A stretch of 64,000 bases of DNA, taken from positions 1 through 64,000 of the forward strand of contig JAXEIF010000005.1 in the NCBI GenBank assembly GCA_034120015.1, read 5' to 3'. Shown here one piece after another: positions 59,655 through 64,000 of the stretch. The first letter of the stretch is position 1, and each line of letters opens with the position of its first letter. The notes beneath the pieces are model-generated. The model had not been told where the DNA came from. It did no database searches and worked only from the letters and a program-made list of their open reading frames with translations. Source of the DNA: CALXOJ01 sp034120015 (GTDB lineage: Bacteria; Spirochaetota; Spirochaetia; JAFGXN01). Both the position numbers and the translations under genes were made by a program.

Positions 59655-60584
59655 ATGGTTGAAATTTTTAAAACAATCGGACGAACCATAGAAAATATCG
59701 AAGAACCGGAAGCCGGTACATGGATTAATGTAGTGGCTCCGACCGAAAACGAAGTCAAAACCCTGGCAACGCAAATCGAACTTGACATTGACAGTATAAA
59801 AGCAGCTCTCGACGAAGAAGAGCGGGCTCACATCGAGTTGGAGGAAAACCATACACTGATTATCATTGATGTTCCGATTGAAGACAGAACCGAAAACACC
59901 TATTTTTCAACAATTCCGCTCGGAATTGTTTTAATGAAGGATTATATTGTCACGATTTGCACGAAAAAACTGGCTTTGATCGAAACATTCTGCTCCGGCA
60001 AATTTAAAGCTTTTACGACACAAAACCAGACACGTTTTCTGCTGTTAATGCTTTTCCGCAATGCCGCCTATTTTCTGCACTATCTGAAACGGATCAATCA
60101 AATGAGCAACATCATCGAAAAAGATATGATTCGTTCTTATTCGAACAAGGAAATTGTCAAAATGCTGCGTCTTCAAAAGAGTTTGGTTTATTTTTCCAAT
60201 TCCATCAAGACGAACGAATCGGTTATGCTGAAATTAAAACGTTTCAGTTTTATTAAAGACAATCCCGATGCCGACGATCTGATGGAAGATGTTGTTATCG
60301 AAATCGAACAGGCTATGGAGATGGCCCGCACCTATACCGCCATCATTACGGGAGTTGCCGAAACATTGGCAACATTGGCCGATACCCAGCTGAACCGTAC
60401 CATGAAGTTTTTAACCGGAGTAACCATTATTCTTTGCGTTCCGTCAATTGTTTCCGGTATTTACGGTATGAATGTCGACTTGCCCGGATCCGGGTTTCCT
60501 CACACATTCTGGATTCTGACGGGAGGAATCATTGCCGTTTCGGCTGCTCTGACCTTTTTCATGAAGAAAATGAAGATATTCTGA
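59655..60584 (+). CDS. corA: CorA magnesium/cobalt transporter
   Basis: 309-residue CorA/MIT family channel. It has a long cytoplasmic N-terminal funnel with helices (VVIEIEQAMEMARTYTAII), and two C-terminal TM helices joined by the signature GMN in SGIYGMNVDLPG (near residue 275). The last residues (MKKMKIF) are basic as usual. It takes up Mg2+. The gene lies behind the leader ORF, the terminator and the SD-sequestering hairpin described here, so its expression is probably Mg2+ responsive. Confidence 0.96.
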   Translation: MVEIFKTIGRTIENIEEPEAGTWINVVAPTENEVKTLATQIELDIDSIKAALDEEERAHIELEENHTLIIIDVPIEDRTENTYFSTIPLGIVLMKDYIVTICTKKLALIETFCSGKFKAFTTQNQTRFLLLMLFRNAAYFLHYLKRINQMSNIIEKDMIRSYSNKEIVKMLRLQKSLVYFSNSIKTNESVMLKLKRFSFIKDNPDADDLMEDVVIEIEQAMEMARTYTAIITGVAETLATLADTQLNRTMKFLTGVTIILCVPSIVSGIYGMNVDLPGSGFPHTFWILTGGIIAVSAALTFFMKKMKIF

Positions 60585-60604
60585 TTTTTAATCTGCACAG
60601 AATG

Positions 60605-60630
60605 AAAAACCCCGCTTAGGCGGGGTTTTT
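60605..60630. terminator. bidirectional terminator between corA and glyS
   Basis: AACCCCGC-TTAG-GCGGGGTT with an A-run before and a T-run after. Confidence 0.93.
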
Positions 60631-60633
60631 CCG

Positions 60634-61965
60634 TTAAACACGCTTGTAATTTTTCATTTCATCTCTGATGACCTGTGCCAGAGACTCAATCGACACACGA
60701 CGCTGCTCCATCGAATCACGGAAACGAAGTGTGACACAGTCGTCTTCTTTCGATTCGTAATCAACCGTCACACAATACGGGGTTCCGACTTCATCCATAC
60801 GACGGTAGCGACGACCGATAGCTCCGCTCTGGTCATAAAAAACGTTAAAATCTTCACGGAGACGGTTTTCCACTTTACGCGCCAATTCATCGATCCCGTC
60901 TTTTTTAACGAGAGGCAGTACCGCCGCCGTAATCGGAGCGACAGCCGGATGAAAATGCAGAACCGTACGTACATCGCCCGCTTCGATTTCCTCTTCCTCA
61001 TAAGCATCGCTTAAGACCATCAGAACACTGCGCGTCAAACCCGCAGACGTTTCGATAACATACGGTACATAGCGTTCATTTGTATCCGGGTCCAGATAAG
61101 TCAGTTCGTTTTTACCGGAATAAGCGTTATGCCGGCTTAAATCGAAATCGGTCCGAGAATGAATACCTTCCAATTCCTGCCATCCCATCGGAAAAAGGAA
61201 TTGAATATCGTACGCATCCTTGGCGTAATGAGCCAATTCATCGGGACCGTGCTGATGAAAGCGCAAATGTTCCGGATGAATTCCGAGCCGGGAATAATAG
61301 TCCATTCTCTCTTTTTTCCAATATTGAAACCATTCTTCATCCGTACCCGGCTTGCAGAAGAACTGCATTTCCATCTGTTCAAATTCGCACGTACGGAAAA
61401 TGAAATTCTTTGTAACAATTTCATTGCGAAAAGCCTTTCCGACCTGAGCGATTCCGAACGGAACTTTAACCCGGCTGGACTGAACAACATTTTTAAAGTT
61501 AACGAAAATTCCCTGCGCCGTTTCCGGCCGTAAATAAATACGACTGTTATCGTCCTTCACCGGTCCGAGATTGGTTGAAAACATCAGATTAAAATCACGC
61601 GGTTCGGTAAAAGTCCCTTTTCCGCCGCAGTTGGGACACGGGGCCGTTAAATCAATCTGATCGGCTCTGAAACGGGCTTTACACGCTTTACAGTCGACCA
61701 GAGGATCGGAAAAGTTTTCGACGTGTCCGGACGCTTCCCAAACTTTCGGATGCATCATAATGGCCGCATCCAATCCGACTATATTGTCATTCATCCGGGT
61801 CATCGCCTTCCACCAGAAATTCTGTATATTCCGTTTCAATTCGACACCGAGCGGACCGTAATCCCATGCGGAAGAAAGTCCCCCGTAAATCTCGGACGAC
61901 TGAAACACAAATCCACGTCTCTTGCACAAAGAGACTATCTTGTCCATTGTGACTTCTTTTCCCAT
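60634..61965 (-). CDS. glyS: glycyl-tRNA synthetase, alpha2 (homodimeric) type
   Basis: 443-residue class II enzyme of the single-chain eukaryote/archaeal-like group, not the alpha2beta2 type. It begins with CKRRGFVFQSSEIYGG, has a zinc-like knuckle CKACK/CPNCGG (near 85-110), the motif 2 region RNEIVTKNFIFRTCEFEQMEMQFF and motif 3 ETSAGLTRSVLMVL (near 320). The chosen ATG (61965) has GAGG at four to five bases; a longer frame from 62022 has none. It has its own promoter on the minus strand. Confidence 0.96.
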   Translation of the reverse strand: MGKEVTMDKIVSLCKRRGFVFQSSEIYGGLSSAWDYGPLGVELKRNIQNFWWKAMTRMNDNIVGLDAAIMMHPKVWEASGHVENFSDPLVDCKACKARFRADQIDLTAPCPNCGGKGTFTEPRDFNLMFSTNLGPVKDDNSRIYLRPETAQGIFVNFKNVVQSSRVKVPFGIAQVGKAFRNEIVTKNFIFRTCEFEQMEMQFFCKPGTDEEWFQYWKKERMDYYSRLGIHPEHLRFHQHGPDELAHYAKDAYDIQFLFPMGWQELEGIHSRTDFDLSRHNAYSGKNELTYLDPDTNERYVPYVIETSAGLTRSVLMVLSDAYEEEEIEAGDVRTVLHFHPAVAPITAAVLPLVKKDGIDELARKVENRLREDFNVFYDQSGAIGRRYRRMDEVGTPYCVTVDYESKEDDCVTLRFRDSMEQRRVSIESLAQVIRDEMKNYKRV

Positions 61966-61993
61966 AGCTAAACCTCTAAGTATACTTTCATCC

Positions 61994-62022
61994 ATTATAA
62001 AAGGAAATTCGGTTTCGTTCAA
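61994..62022 (-). promoter_or_regulatory. glyS promoter
   Basis: Minus-strand TTGAAC (62022-62017), 17-base spacer and TATAAT (61999-61994), about 28 bases before the start codon. Confidence 0.75.
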
Positions 62023-62058
62023 GTGCCAATCGGATTTTTAGAAGAAGAAATTCGTTTT

Positions 62059-64000
62059 CTATTTGACCGTTCTGACAAAACGAAAACCGCTGTCATTTCT
62101 GTGACCCGTCGGCACATCATTGCCCCGAAAACAAATTCGCGCATACTGTAAATTATCGTAGGCGCTGCCGCCCCTCCTGACACGAAAAGCAGCCGGTTCG
62201 ACAGGACCGGACGGATCGATACAGTATTCGATTTGTCCCTCATGATAAGGGAAATAGACATACCAGTCCCAAACCCATTCGTAAACATTTCCTGACATAT
62301 TAACCAAACCGACCGCATTATCGCGGTCACCGTCGGAGACAATGTACAAATCTTTTTCTCCGTGAATCCGTCCGCCGGAGCTGGTATCGATATAAATACC
62401 TTCGTTATTATAAGCATCCGGAACCCGCGGCGTCGAACCGTACCAGACATACCGGTGAACGGTCTGAATACCGGCTACATTGTACCGCGGTGTAAATTTC
62501 CATTCCCCGTTACTGTCGACGGAATACTGATCATCAATATAATCAATTCCGCAACTGTATGCTTCACCGGCCTGCCGACGGCTTCCGTCGATATACCCGG
62601 CTGCATATTCCCATTCGGCCTCCGTCGGCAGACGAAATCCGGTTCCCGAACGGTTGAACACAACCCGGTCATACGTATCACGTGACGACGAAGAACTCAT
62701 ACCGGAAATGTCTTTCAGAATATTTTTCACGGCCTGATCGTAATGATCGGTTTCAACCGAACCCGCAACCAAATAAACCGGAATCAGTTTTTCGGGCGGG
62801 TTTCCGGAATTATAATATTCCGTCAGTGCATTACACCAGACAACCGCATCGTACCAGGAAATTCCGACAACAGGTAATCCCGCTCCGGGAGTCGCCGCTG
62901 TTCCGTAAGAGCCTCCGTTTGCCTCTTTTCCCGGCGAATAAAAGCGATAGCCGCGGGCAACAGCCCATTCATAAACGACACGCCACAGCTCGTATTCGGT
63001 TTCAAAACGATACATCAGAAAATCGTTTGTTAATTTGATTTCGCGTACGGAAACGAGCCCGTCGGCTCCCGAAAAATATTCTCCGGACGGAATCATAGAC
63101 ATCGGCAATCCGGTTCCTCCTGGCAAAACAGGAGGATCTCCGACAGGTCCGGCGGTCGGCATTGCTGCTGTCTGAATATAAACAGGTGCCGACTTGACTC
63201 CGTCCGCGTTATAAGCAAAAACGGCAAATGTCATTTCTGTTCTGTTCGGCAAACCCGTGATTTCCCGCATCTGTGCACCGGCTACCGAAGGAATATCGAA
63301 TTTTCCTATTACGGATCCGTCGAATTTCTCGTATTCCGCTTTCAGTGCAGCTGCATCGGCACTCCATAAAAATCCGATGTAGACAGAATCATCGGTTACA
63401 TTACCCGTCCATTTCAGACAAACTGCCTGATTTCGGCTTTCTGCGGAAAGATTTTTGACCGGCAGGAGTGTTTCGGTTCCGGTATCCGATTCGCCTTCGA
63501 CCCTGACAGCAACCGCATCTTCCGGCCAGAAAGCATATTGGCGACTGAAAGGCGAAGACTCGGACCCCAATACAAGCATATAATAGAACGGCGTTGTCTG
63601 CGGATAGTCCAGATAAACTCCCAAATCAATCGGATTATCGATTTTTTGAACACCGGCAGGCAATGATCCGACGGAAAAGTTTTCCGGATCCAGGACAAAT
63701 GAATTTTCGGATGAATACAGATAAACATCGGTAACATCTTCCGGCGTCACCCACGACAGCAAAGCCTGTTCCGCATAGCGGCTTACCAGCGGCGGACGAC
63801 TCAAACCGGCAGGTACGGCATCCGAATACGGTACGGCATAAACAAATATTCCCGCCGACGAATTCCCGGCTTTATCGTAAGCTTTCAAAAGAAAGCCGTA
63901 CTCAATGCCGTTTTCCAATCCGTCAATGATAACCGACTCCCGATAAAATCCGCCGACAGAAGTTCCTTCCGGTTTGTTCACCGCTTTCTTGTCGGGCAGA
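62059..64000 (-). CDS. FGE-sulfatase (SUMF1-type) domain protein with FN3-like repeats, 5' end outside window
   Basis: The minus-strand frame is open to the right edge, so the N-terminus is missing; 647 residues are visible. About three FN3-like units (TVEYGFLLKAYD..., LSWVTPEDVTDVYLY, LKWTGNVTDDSVYIG) precede a C-terminal FGE-sulfatase domain (~250-640): GTGFRLPTEAEWEYAA, NMSGNVYEWVWDW, RVRRGGSAYDN, ARICFRG. These are the family's fold signatures. The catalytic cysteine pair of true formylglycine-generating enzyme is not evident, so it is more likely a lectin-like or structural relative. A GTG at 63981 is only an internal candidate. Confidence 0.82.
   Translation of the reverse strand, partial: LPDKKAVNKPEGTSVGGFYRESVIIDGLENGIEYGFLLKAYDKAGNSSAGIFVYAVPYSDAVPAGLSRPPLVSRYAEQALLSWVTPEDVTDVYLYSSENSFVLDPENFSVGSLPAGVQKIDNPIDLGVYLDYPQTTPFYYMLVLGSESSPFSRQYAFWPEDAVAVRVEGESDTGTETLLPVKNLSAESRNQAVCLKWTGNVTDDSVYIGFLWSADAAALKAEYEKFDGSVIGKFDIPSVAGAQMREITGLPNRTEMTFAVFAYNADGVKSAPVYIQTAAMPTAGPVGDPPVLPGGTGLPMSMIPSGEYFSGADGLVSVREIKLTNDFLMYRFETEYELWRVVYEWAVARGYRFYSPGKEANGGSYGTAATPGAGLPVVGISWYDAVVWCNALTEYYNSGNPPEKLIPVYLVAGSVETDHYDQAVKNILKDISGMSSSSSRDTYDRVVFNRSGTGFRLPTEAEWEYAAGYIDGSRRQAGEAYSCGIDYIDDQYSVDSNGEWKFTPRYNVAGIQTVHRYVWYGSTPRVPDAYNNEGIYIDTSSGGRIHGEKDLYIVSDGDRDNAVGLVNMSGNVYEWVWDWYVYFPYHEGQIEYCIDPSGPVEPAAFRVRRGGSAYDNLQYARICFRGNDVPTGHRNDSGFRFVRTVK

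Noticed and set aside
62059..64000. The FGE-domain protein as the maturase of the window's sulfatase
   Set aside because: The sulfatase has a Ser-type motif, true FGE acts on Cys, and the FGE catalytic cysteines are not evident in this protein.
1..64000. CRISPR arrays, insertion sequences, phage genes, toxin-antitoxin pairs and tRNA genes
   Set aside because: No regularly spaced repeats, transposase motifs or cloverleaf sequences were recognised on either strand.

Overview
The window looks like a chromosomal segment of a member of the Spirochaetota, probably an anaerobic polysaccharide degrader. The evidence is the 16S rRNA 5' end at the left edge (its first ~390 bases, including the GCGGCGCGTTTTAAGC stretch near the 5' end that I associate with spirochaetes), a class I lysyl-tRNA synthetase, a threonyl-tRNA synthetase that starts directly at its editing domain, many lipoproteins with a GCP-type lipobox, rubrerythrin, and a Ser-type sulfatase that only an anaerobic (radical SAM) maturase could activate. 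Assignment below phylum is not attempted. No tRNA, CRISPR array, insertion sequence or phage gene was recognised. Genes are densely packed, and the longest stretch without a gene is the ~280-base rRNA leader and promoter at 391-672.

Layout. 1-615: 16S rRNA 5' end (minus) with a near-consensus promoter. 0.67-20.2 kb: housekeeping genes, mostly minus strand: a CorC-like transporter-associated protein, a degenerate endonuclease/exonuclease/phosphatase-fold lipoprotein, pgsA-thrS, ispH, two paralogous six-TM chemoreceptors, secF-secD-yajC, pdxA with a small unknown gene, groEL, rsmA-comEC, and a CPBP-family membrane protease. 20.2-25.5 kb: a tight six-gene operon of unknown function that encodes two SCP2-like lipid-binding proteins, a class III aminotransferase, both halves of a split transketolase and a VOC protein. 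25.6-42.8 kb: a polysaccharide-degradation island with four GH16-like lipoproteins, a sulfatase lipoprotein, an Ig/FN3 lipoprotein with a possible new carbohydrate-binding domain, GH20 and GH95; a cvfB-like S1 gene sits inside it. 42.9-47.3 kb: lysK, a lamin-tail lipoprotein, ssb, trxA and a beta-propeller protein. 47.4-52.8 kb: arginine genes argR-C-B-D and argG-argA(short). 52.8-55.4 kb: rubrerythrin behind a PerR-like box, a second CNNM/CBS protein and a YwaF-like membrane protein. 55.5-58.6 kb: GH29 fucosidase, KDPG aldolase and KDG kinase as an operon. 58.7-64 kb: a META-domain lipoprotein, corA with an elaborate leader, glyS, and a right-truncated FGE-domain protein.

How the genes fit together. 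The GH16, sulfatase, GH20, GH95 and GH29 enzymes, nearly all lipid-anchored or exported, could desulfate and dismantle a sulfated, fucose- or galactose-rich glycan at the cell surface. The 2-keto-3-deoxy sugar kinase and aldolase would feed the resulting deoxy-ketoacids into glycolysis; that link is inferred. The arginine genes share one ArgR-like element placed on the -10 box.

Most noteworthy: the corA leader (a 16-codon leader ORF built into an intrinsic terminator, plus a hairpin that hides the corA ribosome binding site); a recurring leaderless-promoter pattern (lysK, argR, GH20, CPBP); the unassigned SCP2/aminotransferase/split-transketolase operon; a C10 tract in the promoter of the GH16-sulfatase operon; and an exported-protein gene whose only well-placed start codon is ATA.
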